A stretch of 64,000 nucleotides of DNA from Mariniflexile litorale. Lineage in GTDB: Bacteria > Bacteroidota > Bacteroidia > Flavobacteriales > Flavobacteriaceae. Location: the NCBI RefSeq assembly GCF_031128465.2, contig NZ_CP155618.1:4454501-4518500 (forward strand), read 5' to 3'. Below are positions 8,869 to 17,784 of this stretch, piece after piece (the stretch's first letter is position 1; every line of letters begins with the position of its first letter). The notes under the pieces are model-generated. The model was not told the DNA's origin, did not search any database, and was given only the letters and a program-made list of their open reading frames with translations. Made by a program: the position numbers and the translations under genes.

Positions 8869-9693
8869 CTAGATTAATGCTTCTGCTTCTCTTAATTCGG
8901 AAAGTGCTAATTCATATTGCTCTGGTGATGGTACACCATGATGCCATTTTGTTACACCTTCCATATAACTAATTCCTTTTCCTTTTATGGTATGCGCTAT
9001 AATGAAACTTGGTTTTCCTGTTTCTAACGGACCACTATTCAAGGCTTCTTCAAGTTCTTCTAGATTATGACCGTCAACTTCTTTAACTGCCCAACCAAAT
9101 GCTTCTAATTTTTGGCGAACAGAATCGGTATTCATAACATCTTTATTGTAACCTGTAATTTGTTGTTTGTTATTATCTAAAATGGCATACAAATTATCTA
9201 ATTTATAATGTGATGCAGATAAAAATGCTTCCCAATTAGAACCTTCTGGTAATTCACCATCTCCCAAAAGGGTATAAACACGATGAGATTTGTCATCTAA
9301 TTTAGCAGCGATGGCTTCACCAACACAAATAGGTAATCCATGACCTAAAGCCCCTGTGTTTTGTTCAACACCATTTACTTTTTTAGTTGGGTGACCAATA
9401 TAATGTGATTGATATTGACAAAGGGTTTCTAAATCTGATTCTGGAAAAAAACCTCTATCCGCAAGGGTTACAAAAAGTGCCTCAACACAATGACCTTTAC
9501 TTTGAATGTATCGGTCGCGATGGGGATTTTTGAAATTGTTTGGATCTACATTTAAAACACGGTTATAGAGCACGTTTAAAGTGTCTACACACGATAAACT
9601 ACCGCCCGTATGTCCTGCTTTTGCTTTATATATATACTTAAGAAGATTTTTTCTCAAGAATACAGATTTTAATTTTAATTCTTTATTCGTCAT
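8869..9693 (-). CDS. Transketolase subunit A (thiamine-diphosphate-binding domain)
   Basis: This 274-residue protein equals the N-terminal (PP) domain of transketolase. It shows AGHTGGSLSCVD near residue 26, GALGHGLPICVGEA, and the thiamine-diphosphate/Mg2+ motif GDGELPEGSNWEA closed by LDNNKQQ about 30 residues later. It lacks the pyrimidine-binding and C-terminal domains, which the next gene supplies. The isomerase gene ends 30 bp upstream, and a palindrome TAATCGATTA lies in and at the edge of that gap. The fold is certain; donor and acceptor sugars are inferred from context. Confidence 0.9.
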   Translation of the reverse strand: MTNKELKLKSVFLRKNLLKYIYKAKAGHTGGSLSCVDTLNVLYNRVLNVDPNNFKNPHRDRYIQSKGHCVEALFVTLADRGFFPESDLETLCQYQSHYIGHPTKKVNGVEQNTGALGHGLPICVGEAIAAKLDDKSHRVYTLLGDGELPEGSNWEAFLSASHYKLDNLYAILDNNKQQITGYNKDVMNTDSVRQKLEAFGWAVKEVDGHNLEELEEALNSGPLETGKPSFIIAHTIKGKGISYMEGVTKWHHGVPSPEQYELALSELREAEALI

Positions 9694-9716
9694 TTTTTTT
9701 AATTTATGAGAAAATT

Positions 9717-9726
9717 TAATCGATTA
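9717..9726. promoter_or_regulatory. Palindrome TAATCGATTA before transketolase subunit A
   Basis: This perfect 10-bp palindrome overlaps the stop codon of the isomerase gene, 24 bp upstream of the transketolase A start. With one following C, the same 11-bp string recurs next to the susC promoter (12432-12442). Its core fits the AAnCGnTT pattern of LacI-type operators. A regulatory role is inference. Confidence 0.35.
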
Positions 9727-11139
9727 CCCTTTATGGTTATAAATATCCCAGCCCATGTAGTTACCTAATGCTTCTTCAAGAATAGCTCCTGTTTTTGATG
9801 CATTCATAACAACATGATGTTCAAAACCATTTCTACATACATGATTCATTAAACCTTGTAAGTTTCCTATTTTTGCAACTGCTCTATTTCCAAAAGTTTT
9901 TAATGGGTCGTCTGTTAATTCACCTTCGCCTATATAGGCTTTAATGATCCCTTTAGGATCGTCTGTACTAATTCTTCCATATGTTAGTGGCATGGCGGGT
10001 GTACGACCATCTAAAGCACCATACGTGTTTTCAACACCAACACTAGTACCTAAAATAGGTGCATTACTAATTTCGATATCCGGTAAAAATGACTTTGCCC
10101 AATTTCCACAATGGAACAGCACGCATTTTTCTGGGTCGTCTGCATAGTTATTATTCCAATCTACTAAAGCACTTGGAGAACCCGATGCTAATTGCATCGC
10201 ATACATACTTAAAGTTCCTGTAACGTCAACTTCACAAGCCGAGGGTAGCATATTCTCGGACATGATACTCATAGTTGTACACACATTACATCCAAAATTT
10301 TGTTGTAAAGAGGTCCAGCACTGAATGGCAGTAGCGTCTAATTCATATTCATCAACATAATCATTTAGAACAACATCCAGTTTTGCTATTTGAATCATAG
10401 CATCATTAGGTGTTTTTCCTTTTGGAGCGTAAGCATTTATTTTATCTAAGTGCTGTTTAACCGAAGCATCATCCTTAGTAAGTTTGTTTGCTTTCCCAAG
10501 AATTTCAGATAAATCTGCTGTTACAACTGTGATACCATTTCTTTGTAATATTTTTTCAGAATAACGCACTGTGTTAAATGCTCCTGGTCTAGCACCTATA
10601 GCACCAATTCTAATATTTCTCATACCTTTTACAACGCGGCAAACAGATATAAAATCTTTTAAATCTTTTTGAAAAACAGGATCAGTTGGGTGAGAAACGT
10701 GTTGACTAGTAAGTGAATATTTAATCCCATATTGGTACAAGTTATTGCAAACTGATATTTTACCACACCAAGAATCACGACGATTAACTACATTCATTTT
10801 AGATAATTCATCTGGGTATGCTTGTATTAAAACAGGAACGTTTAAATTAGCAAGTTTTAGTGTATCTGCAACCCCTCTTTCATCTCCAAAGTTTGGCAAA
10901 AGCACCAAAATTCCAGCCAACTCATCTCTATGTTTTTTAAAGAGGTCTGCACATTTTTGTGAATCTTTATAGGTTTCAACACCCCCTAATTTAGTATCTG
11001 TTGTTTCTAATAAAATTGGTTTTAAGTTTAATTTCGCAAAAACATCCACAATTTCTGTTCTTGCTTTTTCAACTAAACTATCTGGGAAAAAATCACGATT
11101 CCCAATTATAATTCCAATACTTAATGATTTTTTTGACAT
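9724..11139 (-). CDS. L-fucose/L-arabinose isomerase family protein (candidate aldopentose isomerase)
   Basis: The 471-residue protein has the FucI/AraA architecture. A Rossmann-like N-terminal part runs to about residue 170 and contains LPNFGDERG. A C-terminal part carries CEVDVTG (Glu303) and LVDWNN (Asp327), which align by pattern with the metal-binding Glu and Asp of FucI, and histidines at 343 and 441-442 that could complete the site. It is shorter than FucI (about 590 residues) and near AraA (about 500), but I see no close match to either. It is the first metabolic gene of the operon. The expected reaction is aldose-ketose isomerisation of the imported sugar, with D-apiose to D-apulose the leading guess and D-arabinose to D-ribulose an alternative. 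Confidence 0.75.
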   Translation of the reverse strand: MSKKSLSIGIIIGNRDFFPDSLVEKARTEIVDVFAKLNLKPILLETTDTKLGGVETYKDSQKCADLFKKHRDELAGILVLLPNFGDERGVADTLKLANLNVPVLIQAYPDELSKMNVVNRRDSWCGKISVCNNLYQYGIKYSLTSQHVSHPTDPVFQKDLKDFISVCRVVKGMRNIRIGAIGARPGAFNTVRYSEKILQRNGITVVTADLSEILGKANKLTKDDASVKQHLDKINAYAPKGKTPNDAMIQIAKLDVVLNDYVDEYELDATAIQCWTSLQQNFGCNVCTTMSIMSENMLPSACEVDVTGTLSMYAMQLASGSPSALVDWNNNYADDPEKCVLFHCGNWAKSFLPDIEISNAPILGTSVGVENTYGALDGRTPAMPLTYGRISTDDPKGIIKAYIGEGELTDDPLKTFGNRAVAKIGNLQGLMNHVCRNGFEHHVVMNASKTGAILEEALGNYMGWDIYNHKG

Positions 11140-11225
11140 GTTATTTATTATAAAATTGAAGCTAATATTATTTAAATGATATTAAAGATGTGTAACTATT
11201 AGTCGATGGTCAATTCTGTAAAGCT

Positions 11226-11993
11226 TTATGCTAAAATGACTTCGATTTCATGGTTTTTAAAAACTTTCTTATCCGATTCTTTGATTCCTGAGTCTGTTAC
11301 TATATAATCTATTAAAGATAGCGCTCCTAAACTCGCTAAAGCACTTTTGCCTATTTTGGTACTATCCGCTACCAAATAGGTAATATCAGCAGCTTCTATC
11401 ATCGCTCTTTTAACAACCAAGTCACTAATACTTGGATAAGTTAAGCCCGATTTTAATGAAATTCCAGCAGTTGCTAGAAATAGTTTTTGCACATTCAAAC
11501 CTTTAAAAAAATCGGCAGCCTTTTGCCCTGTAAGTGATAAAGTTGGAGGTTTAAATTCTCCTCCAGTCATTATAACTTCTATACCAGGCTCAGTACCTAA
11601 CATCAATGCTATATTCAAGGCATTGGTTATTACTGTTAAATTTTTAAAACCAATTAATTTTTTAGCTAATTCCGTGGTAGTGCTACCTGAGTCCAAAATA
11701 ATAGTATCCCCTAATTCAATATATTCTAGACATTTAAGTGCAATAGATTCTTTTTGCTCTAAATTCTCTTGGTGAAATAATGCAAAATTTTTAACATGGT
11801 CTTCAATATTTTTCATAAAAGCACCTCCATGCTCTCTAATTATTAAACCTTGTTTTTCTAGCTTCTCTAGGTCTTGTCTCACAGTTACTTCGGTAACTTT
11901 GAACAACTTTGCTAAATCAACTACTTTTGCAGAACCATCTTCTTGAAGCAGTTCCATTATTTTTTCTCGTCGTTTATTGGGTAATATTGCCAT
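11226..11993 (-). CDS. DeoR-family transcriptional regulator
   Basis: The 255-residue regulator has an N-terminal winged helix of HTH_DeoR type (about residues 5-60, with TEVTVRQDLEKLEKQG as recognition region) and a C-terminal DeoRC sensor domain that usually binds a phosphorylated sugar. The DSGSTTTELAK loop near residue 100 is the typical phosphate site. It heads the leftward operon, 86 bp before the isomerase gene, and lies divergent from susC across a 502-bp gap holding three AAACGAAA elements. It probably controls the catabolic operon, and perhaps the divergent susC/susD genes, in response to a phosphorylated intermediate. Effector and operators are inferred. Confidence 0.9.
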   Translation of the reverse strand: MAILPNKRREKIMELLQEDGSAKVVDLAKLFKVTEVTVRQDLEKLEKQGLIIREHGGAFMKNIEDHVKNFALFHQENLEQKESIALKCLEYIELGDTIILDSGSTTTELAKKLIGFKNLTVITNALNIALMLGTEPGIEVIMTGGEFKPPTLSLTGQKAADFFKGLNVQKLFLATAGISLKSGLTYPSISDLVVKRAMIEAADITYLVADSTKIGKSALASLGALSLIDYIVTDSGIKESDKKVFKNHEIEVILA

Positions 11994-12182
11994 ACTACAA
12001 AGAAAAGAAAAAAAACGAAAAATAAAGCAAAAATCAGAAGAATTAAATATTTTAATAAAATAGCACTCTAATAATTTTAATTCACAATTTCGATTTCATC
12101 GTTAAAAATAAGAACCTTTTATTTAAAAAATAAATTACACTTATTTTCCTACATAATGCATGTGGATGAATAAATATCGATT

Positions 12183-12198
12183 AAAAACAATTGTTTTT
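12183..12198. promoter_or_regulatory. Perfect 16-bp palindrome
   Basis: AAAAACAATTGTTTTT reads identically on both strands and has no loop, so it is better as a protein site than as a terminator. No known operator consensus was recognised. Confidence 0.3.
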
Positions 12199-12252
12199 TA
12201 TGCTTTACAATTTTTTCTCGGTGTAATTCTACTACACAATGTTATTTGTTCT

Positions 12253-12280
12253 CAAAATTATTCTTTTTCATTCTTAACAA
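12253..12280 (-). promoter_or_regulatory. Candidate leftward promoter for the DeoR operon
   Basis: On the minus strand TTG (12280-12278) is followed after 17 nt by TAATTTTG (12260-12253), matching the Bacteroidota -33/-7 pattern. It implies a leader of about 250 nt before the regulator gene, which is long, so confidence is low. Confidence 0.3.
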
Positions 12281-12421
12281 TAATAAAAATCTTACTTTTT
12301 TATTTATCATTTTAACTAACTAATACCATTCTAATCGTGTTTTTTTTCATACAAAAACATAGTAAACGAAAAAAAAAATTAAAAAAAACGAAAAAAAAAA
12401 TAAATAATAAACAAATAATTT

Positions 12422-12441
12422 TATATTTGGATAATCGATTA
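12422..12441 (+). promoter_or_regulatory. susC promoter -7 element with adjacent operator-like palindrome
   Basis: TATATTTG at 12422-12429 fits TAnnTTTG and lies 66 bp before the susC start. Two bases later comes the palindrome TAATCGATTA (12432-12441), where a bound repressor would block initiation. No clear -33 TTG is present. Confidence 0.5.
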
Positions 12442-12495
12442 CATGTTAACAAACTGTATCATACCAACTTAACACTAAATTAAAAACTATTATTT

Positions 12496-15400
12496 ATGAC
12501 AAACCAAAACTTACTTAGTTTTCTACAAATCTTTTTAAGATATATAGAAGCTATAAAACAGAATTTTAAAAAAAATGACCTATTATTTTTAATGGGTTTA
12601 TTATTTATTTGTACGGGCTCTTTACATGCTCAAAATAAAACTGTTACGGGCAAAGTAACGGACGGTGATGATTTGGAAGGCCCTTTAGCTGGAGTGACTA
12701 TTCTTGTTAAAGGTACCAACAACGGAACCTCTACAGACTTTGATGGAGATTTCACTCTTAATAATGTAAGTGAAACTGCAACTTTAGTATTTTCCTATAT
12801 AGGTTATGTTACCCAAGAAATTCCTGTAAATTATAAAACGACCTTTAATGTAACTCTAAAGCCAAGTTTAGAATCTCTAGATGAAGTTAAGATAGTAGCT
12901 ATTGGTTATGGAACAGTAAAAAGGGAGAACTTAACAGGTTCGGTTGCATCAATATCAGCAAAGGAATTATCTAAAGTTGCGGTAACAAATGTTTCGGAAG
13001 CCTTAGCAGGAAGACTACCTGGTGTAAGCGTTCAAGCCATAGATGGAGCTCCTGGGGCTGACATTATAATTCGTGTAAGGGGTGGAGGATCTATTAATAA
13101 TGATAATTCACCACTATATGTCGTTGATGGACTCATTGTTGATAATTTAAACGACCTTCCTCCAGGTGATATAGAAAGCATTGATGTTTTGAAAGATGCT
13201 GCCTCTACTGCTATTTATGGATCCCGTGCATCAAATGGGGTCATATTAGTTTCTACTAAAAGAGCAAAAGCAGGTAAAACGACGGTTACTTATAATACTT
13301 TTTTTCAAGTTAAAACGTTCCCATCAGAAAGAAAGTACAACGTTTTATCTCCTTACGAATTTGCATTAATGCAATATGAGACAGCTGCCATAGGTGGAGC
13401 AACTACACTTGCACAATTCACAAAAGACTACGGTCATTTTGGTGATTTAAAGTTGTATAAAAATATGAAACCAATTGATAGACAAGAAGATTTGTTTGGT
13501 AAATCTAATTTTTCAAGATATAATAATTTTAATATCACAGGAGGAACTGAAGCCACTAGAATGTTTCTTAGTTATACTTCAAATAGAGATTCTGGTTTAA
13601 TGCCAGATAGCGGTCAAGATAGAGATGCTCTAAATTTTAAATTAAATCATCAAATTTCTGATAAATTAAAAATTGATGCAGGAGCTAGAATAACAACTAA
13701 TTTGATAAAGGGATCTGGTATTAGTGGTACGTCTGGATTAAAAGTATCTAATTTAGTTACTAATAGACCTATCAACGGTCTTGCAGACGAGTTGATTATT
13801 AATCCGGATTCTGCAGATGATGATTATTTGCAAGACTACATAGCCTCTTATTTAAATCCTGTTGAATATAGCAAACAAGATTGGAGACAAAAAAAGAGTT
13901 TAAGTTATATATTTAATGCAGGTTTAACTTGGGATATCTTAAATAATCTAAAAGCTAATACAGCGGTATCTCTAAATAAAACGTATGGAGAAAATCTGAG
14001 ATTTTATGGACCTATAACAGGTGTTTCAAAAGAAAATGGAGGCGCGCCTGTTGGCACTAAATACGATTATGAAGATAAGTCTTATAGAATTACAAATACG
14101 TTGAATTACAGCTTTAAAAATCTTGGAAAACATGATGTGAATATATTAATTGGGCAAGAAGTAGGTTCTTCTGGAGGAATAAATCAATCTATACAAGTAG
14201 GTGGTTTTAGACCTTCCATACAACCTGAAGAGCTATTTGCAAATACGCAATTAGGAGACTCTCAGTACACCTATCAAAGCACTAAAGAAGAGACGGACAC
14301 AAACATATTTTCTCTTTTCTCTAGAGCTAATTATTCCTATGATGATAAGTACTTATTTACAGCAACTGTGCGTAGAGACGAATCCAGTATATTTTCTAAA
14401 AGCAATAGAGTAGGGTATTTCCCAGCCTTTTCTGCTGGGTGGAAAATTTCAAGCGAACCGTTCTTAAAAGATTCAAAAGCAATTAATCAGTTGAAGTTAA
14501 GAATTGGCTATGGAGCTACAGGTAATGATAATATTCCAACTAATTCAACAAACCTATTATATTTTGCAAGTGACTCTAGAGGACCTGGATTTACTAATGA
14601 TTTGCCTTCCTCTTATTATTATGCTGGTGGTGGTAGTACATTATATAACCCAGATTTAATATGGGAAACTACTATTGGTAAAAATATTGGTTTAGACTTT
14701 ACATTGTTTAACTCTGTTGTAAATGGAAGTTTAGATTTTTACAGAAATGAAGTAAAAGATTTACTAGTAAAAGGTCTTATTCAAGGAAGCCCTGGGTTTA
14801 GCACGCAATGGTCTAATGCAGGAAACACTTCTAATCAAGGAGCTGAGTTAGGTTTGAGCATGAACGTATTAAATAAAAAAGATTATTCGTTAACTATCAA
14901 CGCTAATTTTGGTACCAATAAATTCAGAATTGACAAACTTCCTGGACTTGATAAGCAGCAATTTTCAACAACAAATTGGGCTAGTACGGATTTAAACTGG
15001 TATGAGGATTATTTGCTAAAAGAAGGAGACGAAGTTGGCTTAATTTATGGTTACAAAAATGATGGTTTCTATACGGTTGATGATTTTGATCAAGTAACGC
15101 CTACTACATATGCGTTAAAAGCAGGATTACCTAATCCAGGAGGCCTTTATGGCACAACTCTTAGGCCAGGCTCTATGAAAATTAAAGATTTAAATAACGA
15201 TGGCGAAATTGACAAAGATAATGACCGTACTGTAATTGGGAGTACATTACCAAAAGCAACAGGTGGATTTGGTTTTACAGCAAATTTAAAAGGATTTGAT
15301 ATCTCAGCCTTTTTTAACTGGTCTTATGGAAATGACGAATATAATGCAGGGAAAATTGCCTATAATTCATTGTTTGCAAGAAATGGCGGTTCTTATTTAA

Positions 15401-15852
15401 ATATGTTGACTACTATGGATTCGTCTAATAGATTTACTTATATTGATATTGATGGTACATATACTGGTACTCCTGGTCAAATTATAACTGACTTAGCACA
15501 ATTAGGGGAATTGAATGCTGATAAAACAATATGGAGTGGTAATATTTCATTTGCAAATAGAAAACCGCAACTCACTGATTGGGCTGTTGAAGATGCCTCT
15601 TACATTAGATTTAGCAACCTTACTATTGGGTATACTATGCCAATGAAGGCTATTCAAAATTCTATTATTTCTAATTTACGCTTTTATGTAACAGGAACAA
15701 ATTTATATCTATGGACTAAGTACTCTGGATATGATCCTGATGCAAATAACTCTAGAAGTAATGATGGTTATCAGGGTTTAACTCCTGGGTTAGATTTTTC
15801 ATCTTATCCAAAAAATAGATCATATACTTTTGGTGTAAATGCTAGCTTTTAA
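12496..15852 (+). CDS. SusC/RagA-family TonB-dependent outer-membrane transporter
   Basis: The 1118-residue protein has a hydrophobic signal segment preceded by an unusually long cytoplasmic N-terminus of about 30 residues (cleavage near LHAQ, residue 46). It continues with a CarboxypepD_reg-like beta-sandwich (KVTGKVTDG... region with NGTSTDFDGDFTL), a plug domain carrying GRLPGVSVQ and IDVLKDAASTAIYGSRASNGVI, and a 22-strand barrel ending in YTFGVNASF. It imports oligosaccharides across the outer membrane together with the SusD-type lipoprotein encoded 39 bp downstream. The substrate is expected to be a pectin fragment, because the third gene and the GH105/apiosidase genes point that way. 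A -7 element and an operator-like palindrome precede it. Confidence 0.95.
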   Translation: MTNQNLLSFLQIFLRYIEAIKQNFKKNDLLFLMGLLFICTGSLHAQNKTVTGKVTDGDDLEGPLAGVTILVKGTNNGTSTDFDGDFTLNNVSETATLVFSYIGYVTQEIPVNYKTTFNVTLKPSLESLDEVKIVAIGYGTVKRENLTGSVASISAKELSKVAVTNVSEALAGRLPGVSVQAIDGAPGADIIIRVRGGGSINNDNSPLYVVDGLIVDNLNDLPPGDIESIDVLKDAASTAIYGSRASNGVILVSTKRAKAGKTTVTYNTFFQVKTFPSERKYNVLSPYEFALMQYETAAIGGATTLAQFTKDYGHFGDLKLYKNMKPIDRQEDLFGKSNFSRYNNFNITGGTEATRMFLSYTSNRDSGLMPDSGQDRDALNFKLNHQISDKLKIDAGARITTNLIKGSGISGTSGLKVSNLVTNRPINGLADELIINPDSADDDYLQDYIASYLNPVEYSKQDWRQKKSLSYIFNAGLTWDILNNLKANTAVSLNKTYGENLRFYGPITGVSKENGGAPVGTKYDYEDKSYRITNTLNYSFKNLGKHDVNILIGQEVGSSGGINQSIQVGGFRPSIQPEELFANTQLGDSQYTYQSTKEETDTNIFSLFSRANYSYDDKYLFTATVRRDESSIFSKSNRVGYFPAFSAGWKISSEPFLKDSKAINQLKLRIGYGATGNDNIPTNSTNLLYFASDSRGPGFTNDLPSSYYYAGGGSTLYNPDLIWETTIGKNIGLDFTLFNSVVNGSLDFYRNEVKDLLVKGLIQGSPGFSTQWSNAGNTSNQGAELGLSMNVLNKKDYSLTINANFGTNKFRIDKLPGLDKQQFSTTNWASTDLNWYEDYLLKEGDEVGLIYGYKNDGFYTVDDFDQVTPTTYALKAGLPNPGGLYGTTLRPGSMKIKDLNNDGEIDKDNDRTVIGSTLPKATGGFGFTANLKGFDISAFFNWSYGNDEYNAGKIAYNSLFARNGGSYLNMLTTMDSSNRFTYIDIDGTYTGTPGQIITDLAQLGELNADKTIWSGNISFANRKPQLTDWAVEDASYIRFSNLTIGYTMPMKAIQNSIISNLRFYVTGTNLYLWTKYSGYDPDANNSRSNDGYQGLTPGLDFSSYPKNRSYTFGVNASF

Positions 15853-15891
15853 TTAAAATAGGTTATAAAATTAATTTAAAAATATATCACT

Positions 15892-17772
15892 ATGAAAACA
15901 ATTAAAAAAATATTAATTATACTAACGGCAGTTCTTTTGAGTGGCTGTTCAGATTTTTTAGAACCAGATTCGCCTTCAACATTTGATAAAGTTTTAGTTT
16001 ACTCTAATCTTGATGATGCTAGAAAAGCGACCAATAATATTTACGTTCAATTTGGTCAAGATGGTTATAGAACCAGACTTTCCATTACCATGCAGGGAAT
16101 TACTGATATAATGACTGGTGGAGATAAAAGCTCTACTAAGGATAATTATCAAATTATGGCTTTGAAAGCGGTTTCTAGTAATGGCGATTTAGCTAAGGCA
16201 TGGACATCCGCTTACACAGCTATTAAAGATTGTAACTTTGTGATTGAAGGTTTATCGAATAGTGCTCTTTTCAATTCTACTGATCCAGCTATTAGTGCAG
16301 AAATGCATCAGTTAATTGGAGAGGCATATACTATTAGAGCATTCTGGTACAGTCAATTAGTTTATAATTGGGGTGATGTGCCTTATTATAGAAACGCTCC
16401 AGTAGCAGGTGATAATTTTGATCTTCCAAAAACAGATAGAAATCAAATTCTTTCGGAAATGATTGATGATTTAAGAGCTGCTGAAACAGGAATGAAATGG
16501 GCTAGTCAAGTACCACAATCTTGTCAGCAAGTAAATAGAGAATATGCAATAGGAATGATTGCTAGATTATCATTGCAACGTGCTGGGTACTATTTAAAAC
16601 CAGATATGACTAAAGATGTAGCAACACCTGCTGATCGTGCTGCCTATTATACCATTGCCAGAGATTATTCTCAGAAATTAATGACTTTAAAAGACAGACC
16701 TTTAGCAACAGATTTTGCACAAATATTTAAAAATCAATGCAATAGAATTTACCCGTCAGAAAGCGATATGTTATTTGAAGTGCCTTTCGCTATTGGTGCA
16801 GGAGAAGTAGGTTATAATGTGGGAATGAATGTGGCTTCATCAGATAAACATCCTTATGGGAAGGGTGGTCATGATTATAGTATGCCACTTTCTTATTTCT
16901 ACTCTTTCGATACAAAAGATAAAAGATTACCTGCCACTTGTGGTTTGTATGATTTAACAAATCCTGCAGGAACAACTCTTACATTAATTCCATCAGCGGT
17001 TTCAAGTACTGGTATTGCTCAAGCAAAATGGAGTGTAGCGTATGTTGAAGGTGGGAATGGTTCTTCAGTAACAAAAGGAACAGGTATTAACTGGCCCATG
17101 ATGCGTTATTCAGATGTTTTATTAATGTTTGCAGAAGCTGAAAATGAATTAAACGGACCAACTCAAGCTGCAAAAGATGCCTTAAAAAGAGTAAGACAAA
17201 GAGCTTTTGATAGCGCAAATTGGTCTACAAAAGTGGATGATTATATTACTACTATTTCGGCTAGTAAGGCTTCTTTCCTAAAGGCTATTGTTGATGAAAG
17301 AGCTTGGGAATTTGGCGGGGAATTGTTAAGAAAAAATGATTTAGTGAGATGGGGTATTTACGAAGATAAAATGCTCGAAACTGTAAATAAAATAAAGGCT
17401 ATAGGTGATCAATCTATTGCGAATGATCCAAATTCTATATATGCTAATTACATTTACTGGAGAGTTGATAATAAAAAAATAACTATTTATGATGGATTAA
17501 ACAGTAATACACCTCCTCCTGGTTATAATGCAAATGTAACTGTTACAACTGATATTAGTACTGGCGATACACTTCCTTTAGACGCATGGCAAAGATCTGA
17601 CTGGTCAAATAAAATGAAAAGTAGTACTACTGGTTTATATAACACCTTTTTAGACACTCAATATTCACCATACATAGATTCAACACCTATTAGATATATT
17701 CAACCCATACCATCTGGCACCATTAGCAATAGCGCCATTCTAGTAAATGATGGTTACGGATTCACTAATTAA
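15892..17772 (+). CDS. SusD/RagB-family nutrient-binding lipoprotein
   Basis: The 626-residue surface lipoprotein has a signal peptide with lipobox LLSGC (Cys19) followed by the usual SDFLEPDSP start of mature SusD proteins. The N-terminal TPR-like helices (YTIRAFWYSQLVYNWGDVPY) and the C-terminal RagB domain (MRYSDVLLMFAEAENEL, then VDERAWEFGGELLRKNDLVRW) are typical. It closes over the SusC barrel and binds the oligosaccharide. It is co-transcribed with susC and with the beta-helix protein that begins 12 bp downstream. Length is slightly above the usual 500-600. Confidence 0.95.
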   Translation: MKTIKKILIILTAVLLSGCSDFLEPDSPSTFDKVLVYSNLDDARKATNNIYVQFGQDGYRTRLSITMQGITDIMTGGDKSSTKDNYQIMALKAVSSNGDLAKAWTSAYTAIKDCNFVIEGLSNSALFNSTDPAISAEMHQLIGEAYTIRAFWYSQLVYNWGDVPYYRNAPVAGDNFDLPKTDRNQILSEMIDDLRAAETGMKWASQVPQSCQQVNREYAIGMIARLSLQRAGYYLKPDMTKDVATPADRAAYYTIARDYSQKLMTLKDRPLATDFAQIFKNQCNRIYPSESDMLFEVPFAIGAGEVGYNVGMNVASSDKHPYGKGGHDYSMPLSYFYSFDTKDKRLPATCGLYDLTNPAGTTLTLIPSAVSSTGIAQAKWSVAYVEGGNGSSVTKGTGINWPMMRYSDVLLMFAEAENELNGPTQAAKDALKRVRQRAFDSANWSTKVDDYITTISASKASFLKAIVDERAWEFGGELLRKNDLVRWGIYEDKMLETVNKIKAIGDQSIANDPNSIYANYIYWRVDNKKITIYDGLNSNTPPPGYNANVTVTTDISTGDTLPLDAWQRSDWSNKMKSSTTGLYNTFLDTQYSPYIDSTPIRYIQPIPSGTISNSAILVNDGYGFTN

Positions 17773-17784
17773 ACTCATAAAAAA

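Larger units (their letters stand above)
11994..12495. promoter_or_regulatory. Divergent control region between deoR-like gene and susC-like gene
   Basis: This 502-bp very A/T-rich gap contains no convincing gene. It holds three copies of AAACGAAA (12013-12020, 12364-12371 and 12386-12393), the last two exactly 22 bp apart. It also holds a perfect 16-bp palindrome at 12183-12198, a leftward promoter-like pair at 12253-12280, the susC -7 element at 12422-12429 and a TAATCGATTA palindrome at 12432-12441. The long A-runs at 12361-12410 could bend DNA. AAACGAAA repeats are plausible DeoR-type operators; this is inference. Confidence 0.5.

Noticed and set aside
7892-9693. Reading the operon as a sulfoquinovose transketolase (sulfo-TK) pathway
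   Set aside because: That route uses a split transketolase but no FGGY kinase, and no sulfonate transporter or sulfoacetaldehyde enzyme is present; the pectin-type neighbours also argue against it.
12361-12410. A-rich tract as a tandem repeat or phase-variable switch
   Set aside because: The A-runs are irregular and no repeated unit other than AAACGAAA can be defined; it lies upstream of the -7 element, so slippage would not alter a reading frame.
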